Counted from the first letter of the stretch, positions 27,696-38,452 are shown. The stretch is DNA of 49,895 nucleotides from Gemmatales bacterium (GCA_025060195.1 JANXCQ010000002.1:186069-235963); one strand, 5' to 3'. Numbers and translations are program-made. The notes: generated from the sequence alone by a model not told the origin.

Positions 27696-30158
27696 CTAAC
27701 GCAGCCGCCGGGAAGCCAAAAAGCTGCGCTTACTTGGAAGGGAAGGCGGACTTCGGTCGTTCGGCTTGATAGGTTCATTTTCGCCGAAGTTATAGTTAGT
27801 CCCGTACTGTCCCGAGCGAAGACGAATGTTTGTTATTAGATTGATCCCACTTTTTTGTCCGCCGAGAGAACCAACGGTGATCGCACCTTCTTCGTAACCC
27901 GCAGGTTGGGACTGATAGAGTGCATATACACCGGGACGGAGATTCCGAAACTGATAGCTACCGTCCGCGGCAGTTTGCGTGGTGAGTCGGATGGATTGGC
28001 CTAGGTCATTCGTGCCCGTAAGAGTTATGGTAACGCCGGCCAGACCTCGGTCCCCTGAATCGCGCACGCCGTTGCGACTGAGATCAAGATAAACGTACCC
28101 AGAAATCGAGCCGGGCAGCAACTCTCCAAATAAGTAATCCGCCGCTATCGTGCCTGGTTGTAGATGAAGACCTGTGAAGGAATTAGCTTGGACCAAACCG
28201 CCGCCGGCAACACTGGCACTAAGCTTGCCATTCAGATATCCTGCGGGCTGAACTTGATAAAGTGTATAGGTTCCTGGCGCAAGACCACTAAACAAGAAAC
28301 GTCCCGACGCATCGGTCCGGCCCGAAATTTCCACGGGCCGGCCGCGATAGTCCGCACCAGTTACGACGATCAAAACCTCGGAAATACCACGTTCGCCCGG
28401 GTCGCGCCGGCCGTCGTTATTAGCGTCGTGATACACCCAACCTCCGAGCGTTGCGGGACGCACCTCGGCAAAATCATAGCCAATTGCGTGGGCTGCACTA
28501 ATAAGCACAATTGATCCGATACTGTTATTGCCTGGGCTGCCACCCGCGGACCCCGTCTGCACACCACCATCTAAGTATCCTGCAGGTTGCGCTTGTATCA
28601 GCGTATAGGTGCCAGGACGGAGATCAGAAAACTGGAATTTTCCAGTCTCATCGGTCGTGGTAGAAAGCTGTACAGAATTACCTAGATCATCTAAGCCTAC
28701 TAGGCGGATCGTAACACCGGGAATTCCAACTTCTTGGGCATCGCGAACACTATTAAGATTGTCATCCTGGAAAACACTTCCTTGTATGCTAGCTGGCACA
28801 ACCTCTCCGAAGTTATAGTAACCATAGGTCCTGCCCTGGTCTACAACAATAGAACTAAAGATATCCGGGCCGACCCTTGGTAAATTTGTCTCAGCGGTTC
28901 CATTACTAAGAGGCTGAATGGATTCGCGGCCATCCCAGTAGTCATTGGGCTGAATCTGCTGGAGATTATAAATTCCTGGCCGAAGATTCGTGAACTGAAA
29001 GGAGCCATCATTCGTTGTGCTCACCTGCCATTGGATAGTTTGTCCGCGGTCATCCGTCCCCGCTAATATTACAACTGCCCCAGAAATTCCTGGTTCGTCG
29101 GGGTCGCGTAAACCATTCGCATTCTTATCGTGGTAAACAAATCCTTGAATCCGGGAGGGGAGAATCTCCGCGAAGTTATTATCGGTTGAAGGCTGCTGAT
29201 GCTGCAGAGCTACGGGAATTATATCGTTTCCAATCGAGCCTGGAATGATTGTATTACCTTGTGATTCCAGACCATCTAAATATCCCGTGGGTTGCTGCAG
29301 CTGTCGAATTGTATAATTGCCCGGTCGCAGAGCATTGCTGGGAATGTAACGGTAACGGATAGTGACCTCGGCCCCGGCAAGGCCGCTAATTTGGGCCAAT
29401 AAATTTCCGCCAGTTGCTGAGGAATTAGTGCGTCCCAGCGAGGAAAGTGTTACGGTCCCCGTGCCGGTCCAGGCCTGGAGGGTGCTGGCGTCGGTTAAGA
29501 TCACTGTACGCGAGCCGGACACCGTGCGCGGGCCAAACGTAGTACCGCTTGGGCCGGTAAAATCGCTAAATCCGTCATAAGCGGCGGCATTATGGGTAAG
29601 AGAATCACTCGACGTAGTCACCGTGGTACTAAGTCCTGGACCGGTCAACGTAAGACTTCCTGAGAAAGTGGCGGTAATAGTCGCAGGCGCGGGGTCTAAG
29701 TTTTCCACTTGGATAGTGGTGGCGATGCGGCCCTGAACTATAATCTCAATGGCAGTCAACCGGCCGAGGTTAGGGTCAAACTGCGAAACCATCTGGCTGA
29801 GAGAGGTGTTCGTTCGGGTTTCGGGAAAGCTAACCACGCGGGTCAGAACTTGTTCCGTCTGAGGAATGGTGAGGTCACGGTCGAAAACATAGTACCCATT
29901 CGCTCCCGAGGTGGTAGTGGCGATAATCTGCCCCGCCGCATTGCGTAGCTCTAACGTAACGCCCGCTAAGCCTGGTTCCTGGGCCTCGCGCAAGCCATTA
30001 TTATTCAAATCATGGAAAACGTATCCGCTAATCGTGGAGGGAAGATCGCGGGTTTCCAGCATTTCCAGAACCAATCGAATCTGGGATTGGACTGGAGGCT
30101 TTTGGCCATAACCGCGCCCGCGCTGGCGGCTTAGCAGGCCGAGGAACCTTTTGAGCAT
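27696..30158 (-). CDS. Large extracellular protein with five SdrD_B-type domains and a choice-of-anchor-E-like insert
   Basis: An 820-residue protein starting at 30158, directly behind GGAGGTGGA. Its N-terminus (about 1-40) is basic and ends in LEMLETRDLPS, a segment common at the start of planctomycete surface proteins. Then come five SdrD_B/Cna-B-like domains, each opening with a strand and calcium-type loop such as GYVFHDLNNNGLRE, GFVYHDKNANGLRDPDEPG, GSVFQDDNLNSVRDAQEVG, GWVYHDANNDGRRDPGERG and GYVYLDLSRNGVRDSGDRG. The first domain is interrupted by about 170 residues (FDPNLGRLTAIEI ... VENLDPAPATITATFSG) resembling a choice-of-anchor E domain. It ends in a basic tail. A rigid stalk or adhesin is likely. 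It lies 65 bases upstream of the BBP7 gene. Confidence 0.88.
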   Translation of the reverse strand: MLKRFLGLLSRQRGRGYGQKPPVQSQIRLVLEMLETRDLPSTISGYVFHDLNNNGLREAQEPGLAGVTLELRNAAGQIIATTTSGANGYYVFDRDLTIPQTEQVLTRVVSFPETRTNTSLSQMVSQFDPNLGRLTAIEIIVQGRIATTIQVENLDPAPATITATFSGSLTLTGPGLSTTVTTSSDSLTHNAAAYDGFSDFTGPSGTTFGPRTVSGSRTVILTDASTLQAWTGTGTVTLSSLGRTNSSATGGNLLAQISGLAGAEVTIRYRYIPSNALRPGNYTIRQLQQPTGYLDGLESQGNTIIPGSIGNDIIPVALQHQQPSTDNNFAEILPSRIQGFVYHDKNANGLRDPDEPGISGAVVILAGTDDRGQTIQWQVSTTNDGSFQFTNLRPGIYNLQQIQPNDYWDGRESIQPLSNGTAETNLPRVGPDIFSSIVVDQGRTYGYYNFGEVVPASIQGSVFQDDNLNSVRDAQEVGIPGVTIRLVGLDDLGNSVQLSTTTDETGKFQFSDLRPGTYTLIQAQPAGYLDGGVQTGSAGGSPGNNSIGSIVLISAAHAIGYDFAEVRPATLGGWVYHDANNDGRRDPGERGISEVLIVVTGADYRGRPVEISGRTDASGRFLFSGLAPGTYTLYQVQPAGYLNGKLSASVAGGGLVQANSFTGLHLQPGTIAADYLFGELLPGSISGYVYLDLSRNGVRDSGDRGLAGVTITLTGTNDLGQSIRLTTQTAADGSYQFRNLRPGVYALYQSQPAGYEEGAITVGSLGGQKSGINLITNIRLRSGQYGTNYNFGENEPIKPNDRSPPSLPSKRSFLASRRLR

Positions 30159-30658
30159 TCCACCACCTCCGTGTTCCCACGATTTATGACGTCCATACTG
30201 GCCTTCGGCAGAGAGAGTTGCCGTGCTAAACTGGAAGGCCGAACATCTGGACAATGGGAGCACTATATCTCTGGTGTAACCCTTTCCCTTACTAAGTCGG
30301 GCATAAGCCTAGACACCGTCATGAGTCGCTTAACCTGTAAGCTAACTAAACCCTATTGGGCAGGCACTGACTGTAGGCTAAGAATTGATTACCTATGCAT
30401 AGTTTAGACCCATGAGAATATGACGTGCACCGACGGACGGTTATTATCCTAGAGCGCGATACCTAGCGATGCTTAGAGGAGCTGGAAGATAGCTTGCTGC
30501 GAACCTGGTAAACAGACATTATCGTGTGTGTAGGGAAATGTTATGTGAATTATATCAATCGTAACAAGAAAGCGATGCGTTGCGGAAAAATGGGTGCCTT
30601 TCGAAAAAACAAAAACTAAGCTTTCGAACGATTCGTCCAATGCATGAATCAGTTGGGT
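30159..30658. other. 500-base non-coding region upstream of the SdrD_B gene
   Basis: No protein-like reading frame, tRNA or strong hairpin is visible. The stretch is AT-richer than its flanks and holds several copies of short CTAAG/CTTAG words, plus A-rich runs near 30590-30615. It must contain the promoter of the SdrD_B gene and the 3' end of the epimerase transcript, but I cannot place either firmly. Confidence 0.4.
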
Positions 30659-31438
30659 CTAAGCAGTCAGTAAGTCCGAGGGTAATCCTTCGGGCCAGGT
30701 ATGTTGCGGCTGATAACCGAGCCGACGCGCTGGTTCAAGGTCGAGAATTTCGCGGTGCGCGGGCCGACTGGTAACAAACACGATGTAGTAAGGGGCTGGC
30801 AAAGTACAAGAAACGGCGCAAGCGAAAAATCGGCCGACGTCCTCGGGACTGAGATAAACATCCGGTGCCCAGGAAGTACGGTATATCTCTTCGACTTGCT
30901 CCCGCGACCGGGGACACCAACCTAAGCGGGCCACGATTACTTCCAAGCCGAAAGATTCCTGGAGCGCGCGAGAAGCGGCTTCAAGAAAAACTTTGGTAGC
31001 GGCATACCAACTCCGCGGAGTCACGGGGTCGGTAACGCGTATCGGAAAAGGCCCGCGTTCACGTTGGTGCCACACAACCTGCGCCGTACTGGCCACGATG
31101 AGCCGACGAACCCCGGCCAGTCTGGCCGCTTCGAGGACTTCGTAGGTGCCCACAATGTTGGGCCCAAATAGGTCTTGCACCGGCTCCGCGACGTCATCGG
31201 GAGTGGCTGCCAGGTGAATCAAGGTGTGAACTTGTTGGCACGCGTGGCGTATGACGGCGCGGTCGGTAATGTCGGCAATGATTTGGTCGCTGAGACCTGG
31301 CGTCGCTAACCGGTCGAAGCCGCGCACCCGATGGCCCTGGGCCAAGAGCGCTGCTACTACAGCCCGCCCGACACGTCCAGCAGAACCAGTAACTAAAACC
31401 AGCTGGGGAGCTCGAGCTTGCTCTGACGCGTCCGCCAT
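30659..31438 (-). CDS. NAD-dependent epimerase/dehydratase family protein (SDR)
   Basis: A 259-residue extended short-chain dehydrogenase. The start at 31438 is supported by AAGGAA nine bases upstream and by the position of the nucleotide-binding motif. VTGSAGRVGRAVVAALL holds the GxxGxxG loop near the N-terminus, IHLAA is the next family block, and WYAATK gives the Tyr/Lys catalytic pair. The sugar or uronate substrate cannot be assigned; the short length resembles uronate dehydrogenase-like or simple epimerase-like members rather than GalE. It is divergent from the PSD1 gene, with 240 bases between the two starts. Confidence 0.85.
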   Translation of the reverse strand: MADASEQARAPQLVLVTGSAGRVGRAVVAALLAQGHRVRGFDRLATPGLSDQIIADITDRAVIRHACQQVHTLIHLAATPDDVAEPVQDLFGPNIVGTYEVLEAARLAGVRRLIVASTAQVVWHQRERGPFPIRVTDPVTPRSWYAATKVFLEAASRALQESFGLEVIVARLGWCPRSREQVEEIYRTSWAPDVYLSPEDVGRFFACAVSCTLPAPYYIVFVTSRPAHREILDLEPARRLGYQPQHTWPEGLPSDLLTA

Positions 31439-31680
31439 GCGCTGTGTTCCTTGCGAAGGGAACGCCCTTGCAATTAGGGATTCGCATCGTGGTTTTATAT
31501 ATGTCAGCATCCTCGACGGGGTAACCGTGGAGCCTGCAGAATGAGCTAGTAAAGGAACGGTGGACAAAGCCCCTCGCGAGCAATAGAATCGCTCGGGTCG
31601 GTTGGGAGTGCTGCCCTCCTGAAACTTTCCCTGCGAAGAATCTGCCTGCCTGATTCGGTTAGCCGAGCGGAGGTCTTTAG

Positions 31681-34600
31681 ATGGCTCGCGGAAGATGGTT
31701 GGTGCTTTGTCTGGTCTGGATGGGTGGGTGCGCCATGCTTCTCGCGGAGGCGCCCGCTGGGAAAGTAGCAGCGCCGCAGCGAGTTGGTGCCGCGACTCCG
31801 CTTGTGGACTTTAACCGCGACATACGCCCGATCTTGGCCGACCACTGCTTTGCCTGTCATGGGCCCGACGAAAAAGCGCGGAAGGCAGGCTTACGGCTGG
31901 ATCGTAAGGAGGACGCCTTTAAGCCATTGCGGAGTGGCGGAATTGCGATTGTGCCGGGCAAGCCAGACCAGAGTGAGCTCTTTCTGCGAATAACGGCAGA
32001 TAATCCTCAACTGCGGATGCCGCCCAAGACGAGCAAGAAGCAGTTGACGAGCCAGCACATTGAGTTGATTCGCCGCTGGATTGAGCAGGGCGCACCCTGG
32101 TCGGAACACTGGGCCTTTGTGCCTCCGAGAAAGCCTCCGCTTCCCGAGGTGCGTGATAAGAGTTGGCCGCGGAATCCCGTGGATTATTTCATTTTGGCAC
32201 GGTTAGAACAGGAGGGCCTGAGACCGGCCCCTGAAGCCGATAAGATTACCTTGTTGCGACGCGTGAGCTTGGATTTGACGGGGTTACCACCGACTCCCGC
32301 GGAGGTGGAGGCGTTTTTGCGCGACCATTCTCCGGACGCGTATGAGAAAGTGGTGGAGCGTTTATTACATTCGCCGCGCTATGGGGAACATATGGCCCGT
32401 TATTGGCTCGATGCCGTGCGTTACGGCGATACTCACGGGATGCACTTGGACAACTATCGGGAAATTTGGGCATACCGCGATTGGGTGGTGCGTGCCTTCA
32501 ACGAGAATTTGCCGTATGACCAGTTTATCACTTGGCAACTCGCGGGCGATTTGTTGCCCAATCCGACGGAAGAGCAACTCATTGCGACCGGTTATCTGCG
32601 CTGCCATGTAACGACCAACGAGGGCGGCAGTATTGAAGAAGAAGTATATGTGCGGAATGTCGTGGATCGGGTGGACAACTTTGGTTCGGTGATGCTGGGG
32701 ATGACTTTTGCCTGCGCGCAATGCCATGATCATAAATACGACCCCCTGACCATGCGTGACTTTTACGGCCTGTTCGCCTTCCTGAACAGTATGGATGGTC
32801 CTGACATGGACGGAAACCGGAAGGATCCGCCGCCAGTGCTCAGGGTAGCCAGTGAGCAGCAAAAGCAGCAGTTAGCAGATTTGCGGAACCAGATGGCCCA
32901 GCTTCAGCAGCGTCGGAAGCAGCGCGCGACCGAAGCGGAAGCGGATTTCCAGCGCTGGCTGACGAGGGTCGAGGCGGAGCGGCGCCACGGCCAGTCGGCA
33001 CTGCAACAACTTCCCACGGAAGGGTTAGTTGGTTATTATCCGTTGGATGAAAAATCAGGCAGCCAAGTCGCCAATGCGGCCGATAAGGGCAAGCCCCTGC
33101 AGGGATTGGTTCGCGGGCAGCCACAATGGATACCGGGAAAATTTGGCGGCGGGCTACGCCTCGATGCAAATACGTTTGTTGAGGTAGCCGATGCCCGTCA
33201 GTTCGATTTTGACCGCAACCAAGCCTTCAGTTACGGTGGCTGGGTTAAACTCGAGAATGGCAACGGTACCCTGATCTCGAAAATGGAGGATGCCCACGCT
33301 CACCGCGGGTGGGATATATTTATTCTCAATGATTCGGTTTCTGTACACATAATCCACCGCTGGCCTGACAATGCCATCAAGGTCACCGCGGAAGAGAAAA
33401 TCAAACGCCAGGAGTGGACGCATGTATTCGCCACGTACGATGGCTCATCGAAGGCCAGTGGATTGAAGTTGTATATCAACGGCAAGTTGGCCAAAGTGCG
33501 AGTCGAAGCGGATAGCCTACGCGACACCATCAAAAACGGCGTCTCGGTGAAAATCGGTCGGCGAACGCCGGGCCATCCCCTAGTGGGCGAAGTGGACGAC
33601 GTGCGGATTTATACGCGTGCGCTGAGCGAAACCGAAGTGGCGGCACTGGCGCATGGCGACCCGCTCTTCGCGATCGCGAGCATCCTGGCGACTCCGAGTG
33701 AGCAAAGAACCCCGCAGCAAAAAGAACAACTCCAGCAGTTCTATTTAGACAACTTCGATACGGAATATAGGCAATTGACGCAGCAGATCGCTCAACGCCA
33801 AGCGGAGGAAAAGCGCATCGAGGATTCGCTGCCGACGACGTTGATATATCGGGAGCGTGCGCAGCCTCGGCCGGCCTATATCTTGATTCGCGGCGAATAC
33901 GATCGTAAAGGGGAACAAGTCGGTCGTAGTGTGCCCGCGTTCCTGCTCGAGTGGCGCCCCGAGTATCCGCAAAACCGTCTGGGACTGGCGCAGTGGCTCC
34001 TGGACGCGAATCATCCGCTGACGGCCCGGGTGGCAGTGAATCGTTTCTGGCAACAAGTGTTTGGCGTGGGGTTGGTGAAGACTTCCGAGGATTTTGGCCG
34101 GCAAGGTGAGCCTCCCAGTCATCCCGAATTGCTCGACTGGTTGGCTGTGCACTTCCGAGAGGCGGGCTGGAATGTAAAGAGCCTGATGAAACTTCTGGTC
34201 ACCTCGGCGACGTATCGGCAGGCCGCCATTACCACACCTGAGAAGTTGTCGAAGGATCCGCAGAATCGTTTGCTTTCACGAGGGCCTCGTTATCGTCTGG
34301 ATGCAGAAATGTTGCGGGATCAGGCATTGAGTGTCAGTGGCTTACTGGTGGAACGTTTAGGTGGTCCGCCGGTTAAATTACCGCAACCGCCCGGGATCTG
34401 GGAAGCGGTGGCCTTCGTGGGTAGCAATACGCGAGATTTCCGCGCGGACACTGGTCGAGAGAAGGTGCATCGGCGAAGTTTGTATGCGTTCTGGAAACGC
34501 ACGGCGCCACCACCCCAGATGACGGCCTTCGACGCGCCCTCGCGGGAAGCATGTGTCGTGCGTCGCGAACGCACGAATACGCCGCTACAGGCGCTCGTGC

Positions 34601-34923
34601 TGATGAACGAAGTGCAGTATGTGGAATGCGCGCGGGCCTTAGCGGAACGGGCTATGAAAGAGGCAGACCGCTCTGCCGCGGAACGGATCCGCTATATGTT
34701 CCGCCTGGCCACTTGTCGGTTCCCTGATGCTGTGGAACTGGCGACGCTCCAACAAACTTATGAAAACTGTCGGCAGCGTTATAGCCAGAATCCCACTGCG
34801 GCGCGACAATTAATTCAGACGGGTGAATCGAAGCCGGCTGCGGACCTGGATGAGATTGAATTAGCCGCCCTGACGGTTGTGGGCAACGTCATTTTGAATC
34901 TGGACGAAGTGCTGAACAAATAG
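31681..34923 (+). CDS. PSD1 and planctomycete cytochrome C domain protein (DUF1549, LamG-like, DUF1553)
   Basis: A 1080-residue exported protein. A signal peptide (about 1-23) is followed by the planctomycete cytochrome C domain (about 40-105). This holds [19 protein letters not shown] with one heme c motif, CFACH, at residues 56-60, and distal RMP at about 117. DUF1549 (about 155-365) contains [15 protein letters not shown] and [11 protein letters not shown], a second CxxCH. A concanavalin/LamG-like jelly roll (about 448-655; [28 protein letters not shown]) separates it from DUF1553 (about 755-1030; [16 protein letters not shown] and [12 protein letters not shown]). These proteins are expanded in planctomycetes and paired with DUF1501 genes, as here 60 bases downstream. 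Polysaccharide-related roles are often proposed but not proven. Confidence 0.93.
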   Translation: MARGRWLVLCLVWMGGCAMLLAEAPAGKVAAPQRVGAATPLVDFNRDIRPILADHCFACHGPDEKARKAGLRLDRKEDAFKPLRSGGIAIVPGKPDQSELFLRITADNPQLRMPPKTSKKQLTSQHIELIRRWIEQGAPWSEHWAFVPPRKPPLPEVRDKSWPRNPVDYFILARLEQEGLRPAPEADKITLLRRVSLDLTGLPPTPAEVEAFLRDHSPDAYEKVVERLLHSPRYGEHMARYWLDAVRYGDTHGMHLDNYREIWAYRDWVVRAFNENLPYDQFITWQLAGDLLPNPTEEQLIATGYLRCHVTTNEGGSIEEEVYVRNVVDRVDNFGSVMLGMTFACAQCHDHKYDPLTMRDFYGLFAFLNSMDGPDMDGNRKDPPPVLRVASEQQKQQLADLRNQMAQLQQRRKQRATEAEADFQRWLTRVEAERRHGQSALQQLPTEGLVGYYPLDEKSGSQVANAADKGKPLQGLVRGQPQWIPGKFGGGLRLDANTFVEVADARQFDFDRNQAFSYGGWVKLENGNGTLISKMEDAHAHRGWDIFILNDSVSVHIIHRWPDNAIKVTAEEKIKRQEWTHVFATYDGSSKASGLKLYINGKLAKVRVEADSLRDTIKNGVSVKIGRRTPGHPLVGEVDDVRIYTRALSETEVAALAHGDPLFAIASILATPSEQRTPQQKEQLQQFYLDNFDTEYRQLTQQIAQRQAEEKRIEDSLPTTLIYRERAQPRPAYILIRGEYDRKGEQVGRSVPAFLLEWRPEYPQNRLGLAQWLLDANHPLTARVAVNRFWQQVFGVGLVKTSEDFGRQGEPPSHPELLDWLAVHFREAGWNVKSLMKLLVTSATYRQAAITTPEKLSKDPQNRLLSRGPRYRLDAEMLRDQALSVSGLLVERLGGPPVKLPQPPGIWEAVAFVGSNTRDFRADTGREKVHRRSLYAFWKRTAPPPQMTAFDAPSREACVVRRERTNTPLQALVLMNEVQYVECARALAERAMKEADRSAAERIRYMFRLATCRFPDAVELATLQQTYENCRQRYSQNPTAARQLIQTGESKPAADLDEIELAALTVVGNVILNLDEVLNK

Positions 34924-34983
34924 GCAGGAGCGGGGCCTTCACGGAACCCGGATGCACTGGCAAGCCTACAAGGGAGATTAGCT

Positions 34984-36435
34984 ATGGATCCAATTCGGGA
35001 ATACGCCCTGACTATGACGCGACGCCACTTTTTTGGACGCACGGGCGTGAGTTTGGGGACCTTAGCGTTGGCAATGCTCTGGCCGGAGAAATTTTTCGCA
35101 CAGGACGGACGGGGAAACGGCTTACCAGGGGTGCCCCATTTTCGTCCACGAGCCAAGCGGGCCATTTTCCTGTTTATGAACGGTGGTCCGTCCCAAATGG
35201 ACTTGTGGGATTACAAGCCGAAAATGCGCGAGTGGTTTGACAAAGACTTGCCGCCTTCGGTGCGGGGCAATCAACGCCTTACCACTATGACCAGCGGACA
35301 GGCCCGCTTCCCCATTGCGCCGTCGAAATTCAACTTTGCACGCCATGGGAAGTCTGGCATCTGGGTTAGCGAACTATTACCTTACACCGCCCAGGTCGTG
35401 GATGAGTTATGCATTATCAAGTCCATGCACACGGAAGCGATCAACCACGACCCCGCAGTTACCTATATCTGCACAGGAAGCCAACTCCCTGGTCGTCCCA
35501 GTCTAGGTGCCTGGTTGAGCTATGGTTTAGGTTCGCTGAATCAGAATCTGCCCACTTTCGTGGTCATGACGCCGACGAGCACTTATTACGATGCACAGGC
35601 CCTGTATCAGCGCCTGTGGGGTTCGGGCATGTTGCCCAGCAAACATGCGGGCGTGGCGTTACGTGCCATCGGCGACCCCATTCTGTACCTGTCGAACCCC
35701 TCGGGCATGGACAAAGAAATCCGCCGCCACATGTTGGACGCCGTCGCCCAGCTAAATCAGAAAAAACAACAGGAACTCGGCGATCCCGAGATATTGGATC
35801 GAATCGCGCAGTACGAGATGGCGTTTCGTATGCAGACGAGCGTGCCCGAATTGATGGACCTATCCAAGGAGCCGGAACACGTCTTACAACTTTACGGGCC
35901 GCAAGTACGGAAGCCTGGCACGATCGCAGCGAGTTGCCTGTTGGCGCGTCGGCTCATCGAACGGGGCGTGCGTTTCGTACAAATTTTCCACCGCGGCTGG
36001 GATCACCACAGCAACTTGCCGCAAAATATCAAGACGGCCTGTATGGATTCCGACCAGCCGATTGCTGGCTTGATTACCGACCTGAAACAACGGGGCTTGC
36101 TGGAAGACACACTGGTCATTTGGGGTGGGGAATTCGGTCGCACCATCTACTGCCAAGGGAAGCTGACCCCCGACAATTATGGTCGCGACCACCATCCGCG
36201 CTGCTTTACCTACTGGCTGGCCGGGGCAGGCGTCAAGCCTGGTTTTGTCTATGGCGAAACCGATGACTTCAGCTACAACATCGTCCGAGACCCGGTGCAC
36301 ATTCATAATCTCAACGCCACCATTCTCTATCTCTTCGGGATTGACCATCGGCGCTTGACGGTGAAATTCCAAGGATTAGACGTGCGACTCACTGGTACTG
36401 AAGACCACGAGCCAGTCCTCGACCTGCTGAGCTAA
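34984..36435 (+). CDS. DUF1501 (sulfatase-like fold) protein with Tat signal
   Basis: A 483-residue protein of the DUF1501 family, an alkaline-phosphatase/sulfatase-like fold. The N-terminus carries a twin-arginine signal, [10 protein letters not shown] (Arg13-Arg14), and a hydrophobic stretch to about residue 38, consistent with Tat export of a folded, probably metal-binding protein. Family blocks include [36 protein letters not shown] and the histidine-rich GRDHHP. AGGGAG precedes the start; an ATG ten codons in is also possible. It is the standard partner of the PSD1 gene upstream and probably co-transcribed with it. The substrate is unknown. Confidence 0.93.
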   Translation: MDPIREYALTMTRRHFFGRTGVSLGTLALAMLWPEKFFAQDGRGNGLPGVPHFRPRAKRAIFLFMNGGPSQMDLWDYKPKMREWFDKDLPPSVRGNQRLTTMTSGQARFPIAPSKFNFARHGKSGIWVSELLPYTAQVVDELCIIKSMHTEAINHDPAVTYICTGSQLPGRPSLGAWLSYGLGSLNQNLPTFVVMTPTSTYYDAQALYQRLWGSGMLPSKHAGVALRAIGDPILYLSNPSGMDKEIRRHMLDAVAQLNQKKQQELGDPEILDRIAQYEMAFRMQTSVPELMDLSKEPEHVLQLYGPQVRKPGTIAASCLLARRLIERGVRFVQIFHRGWDHHSNLPQNIKTACMDSDQPIAGLITDLKQRGLLEDTLVIWGGEFGRTIYCQGKLTPDNYGRDHHPRCFTYWLAGAGVKPGFVYGETDDFSYNIVRDPVHIHNLNATILYLFGIDHRRLTVKFQGLDVRLTGTEDHEPVLDLLS

Positions 36436-36450
36436 CGCACGATGCAGGGG

Positions 36451-36479
36451 TTTTCCTAAGTCGAGCTTTCGTGTATAAT
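36451..36479 (+). promoter_or_regulatory. Promoter candidate for the secG-yicC-gmk-rpoZ operon
   Basis: A perfect -10 box TATAAT at 36474-36479 is preceded at 17 bases by TTTTCC (36451-36456), a poor -35 box. It lies just after the DUF1501 stop and about 80 bases before the secG start, where a promoter is expected. The strong -10 element makes it plausible. Confidence 0.45.
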
Positions 36480-36559
36480 GACGTGTTCTTGATTCCCAGG
36501 CTACTCCTCGTAATTAACGAAAGAAGTAACGGAGTACAGAAACGGCAAAGGAGCTAAGT

Positions 36560-36802
36560 GTGCTCTTCGCGGCAGGCTTCCTGGCGGGATTGCTCAACTT
36601 TCTGATTTTACTGGTGAGTTTGTTTCTGATCCTGCTTGTCTTACTGCAGCATGGCCGCGGTGGAGGCCTGATCGGCGCATTAGGAGGTGCGGGAGGATAC
36701 AGTCCGTTTGGTTCACGTGCCGGCCAACCGATTACCCGTTGGACCATCGGCGTGGCATTAGTCTGGATTCTCCTGATCATCTTGCAGATTAAATTGCTCT
36801 AG
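36560..36802 (+). CDS. secG: Preprotein translocase subunit SecG
   Basis: An 80-residue protein with two hydrophobic helices (about 7-29 and 60-79) joined by a glycine-rich loop. LLVLLQHGRGGGLIGALGG matches the SecG signature (Q..[KR]G.G..G...G). SecG is the accessory subunit of the SecYEG protein-export channel. The start is GTG at 36560, preceded by AAAGGAG. This short gene begins a run of housekeeping genes. The C-terminal tail seen in longer SecG proteins is absent. Confidence 0.9.
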   Translation: MLFAAGFLAGLLNFLILLVSLFLILLVLLQHGRGGGLIGALGGAGGYSPFGSRAGQPITRWTIGVALVWILLIILQIKLL

Positions 36803-36956
36803 TGTCTTGGCCCATGATGAAGCTGGGCACTTCGCGTTGCCATACTTTTTGGCGAACCGACCTCGATGCTCAAGACCGCTCGAAGAGCTGCTTAGCTCAT
36901 TTGTTGTGCTGAGCCGAAGGAGCTTTGCCGCGTCGAGCTACTAAGAGGACGCGCGT

Positions 36957-37841
36957 GTGCTGGTGAGCATGACAGGTTTCGGAGCCGCCTGTAGCGACAC
37001 GGCAGGCTTACGTGTCGAAGTGGAGGTTCGTTCGCTTAATCATCGTCACTTCAAATTAATGCTCAAGGCGACCGAGCCCTATCAGTTGCTGGAGCCGGAC
37101 GTCGAAGCTATAGTCAAACGCTACGTGCGACGTGGAACTGTACAGGTCCAACTGCGAGTGCAACGCGCTCCACGAAGCACGGACTATACTCTGAATCGGG
37201 TGGCCCTGCTCAGTTATTACGAGCAATTATGCAGTATTCATCGCGAACTGCAATTAGAAGGCGAACCCGAACTGGAGGACTTGCTCACGCTTCCCGGCGT
37301 GGCCGAGACCTCGGAAAACCGTGGTCCATCCCCTCGCGAGGATTGGCCTGCGATTCAGCCGGTCTTACAACAGGCCTTAGAGGCTTTACAAAATAGCCGC
37401 ATCCAGGAGGGAGCGGCTCTGGCTCAGGAATTGCGCCGCTTAGCCTCGGAAATCCGACACCAACTAGACCTGGTGCGGCAGCGCAGCGAGGGTTTGGTGG
37501 AATTGTATCGGCAGCGGCTGTATGAGCGAGTTCAGCGTCTGTTAGCCGAGCAAGGCCTGACGCTGCAACCTGCCGAGCTGCATCGCGAAGTGGTCATCTT
37601 TGCGGAACGCTCCGACATCGGTGAGGAAATCGTGCGCCTGGACAGCCACCTGGAACATTTTCTCCGCACTTTGGACGAGCCGGAAAGCTCAGGCCGCAAG
37701 CTCGATTTCCTATGTCAGGAAATGTTTCGCGAGACCAACACCATTGGGGCGAAGGCATTGGATGCAGCTATCGGCCAAGCCGTGGTGCAAATGAAGACGC
37801 TCATTGAAAAAATTCGTGAACTGGCACAAAACATCGAATGA
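36957..37841 (+). CDS. yicC: YicC-family protein (DUF1732, endoribonuclease-like)
   Basis: A 294-residue protein matching the YicC family, linked in other bacteria to RNA turnover. The N-terminus reads VSMTGFGAA and the C-terminus carries the DUF1732 blocks ERSDIGEEIVRLDSHL and GRKLDFLCQEMFRETNTIGAKA. GTG at 36957 is chosen because it gives the usual residues before SMTGFG and has AGAGGA just upstream; an internal ATG at 36969 is less likely. Its stop overlaps the gmk start by four bases (ATGA), so the two are translationally coupled, the arrangement found in many bacteria. Confidence 0.93.
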   Translation: MLVSMTGFGAACSDTAGLRVEVEVRSLNHRHFKLMLKATEPYQLLEPDVEAIVKRYVRRGTVQVQLRVQRAPRSTDYTLNRVALLSYYEQLCSIHRELQLEGEPELEDLLTLPGVAETSENRGPSPREDWPAIQPVLQQALEALQNSRIQEGAALAQELRRLASEIRHQLDLVRQRSEGLVELYRQRLYERVQRLLAEQGLTLQPAELHREVVIFAERSDIGEEIVRLDSHLEHFLRTLDEPESSGRKLDFLCQEMFRETNTIGAKALDAAIGQAVVQMKTLIEKIRELAQNIE

Positions 37842-38452
37842 CCCCTAAGGCGGACTCCAGCCGACTCATTGTACTTTCGGGGCCCAGTGGCAGTGGCAAA
37901 TCCTCGGTGCTGGCCCGGGTTCTGGCCTCGGGCGACCTGCCGATACGTCGTTCCGTATCGGTAACCACGCGCCCGCCACGCCCTGGGGAACGCGAAGGGG
38001 TGGATTATTACTTTTGGACGCCCCAACAGTTTCAAGCCGCGGTGCACAACGGCGAGTTCCTGGAATGGGCGGAGATACACGGCCACCATTACGGCACCTT
38101 ACGGCGGGAAGTGGAACGCCACTGGAAGGACAATTACTGGGTCTTATTGGAAATTGATGTGCAGGGAGCTCGACAGATACGTCAGTTGTTCCCGCAAGCG
38201 GTAATGATTTTCCTCCAGGCTCCCGACTTGGCCGAATATGAACGACGGCTGCGGCAACGGGGTACGGAGGATGAGAACAGCCTTCGCCGCCGCTTGGATG
38301 CCATCCACCATGAATTGGCGGAGGCACCGAATTATCATTATCAACTCGTGAACTGCGACTTAGAGCTGACTGCAGCGCAACTGCGCCAACTGCTCCTTGC
38401 CATCATTTTCCAGACTCCACGGGAACCACAAGGAGGAGGCAACGATGCTTGA
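37838..38452 (+). CDS. gmk: Guanylate kinase
   Basis: A 204-residue enzyme that phosphorylates GMP to GDP with ATP. The P-loop is LSGPSGSGKSS (about 12-20) and SVTTRPPRPGEREGVDYYF is the classical GMP-binding signature. LEWAEIHGHHYGT and LLEIDVQGARQIR are further family blocks, and the C-terminal lid has an arginine-rich RRL region. It starts inside the end of yicC and is overlapped at its own end by rpoZ. Together with guaB elsewhere in the window it supplies guanine nucleotides, although the two are not linked. Confidence 0.96.
   Translation: MTPKADSSRLIVLSGPSGSGKSSVLARVLASGDLPIRRSVSVTTRPPRPGEREGVDYYFWTPQQFQAAVHNGEFLEWAEIHGHHYGTLRREVERHWKDNYWVLLEIDVQGARQIRQLFPQAVMIFLQAPDLAEYERRLRQRGTEDENSLRRRLDAIHHELAEAPNYHYQLVNCDLELTAAQLRQLLLAIIFQTPREPQGGGNDA

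Noticed and set aside
35409..36266. 285-codon alternative plus-strand frame within the DUF1501 gene
   Set aside because: It is arginine/histidine/proline-rich without domain motifs; the DUF1501 frame carries all family blocks.
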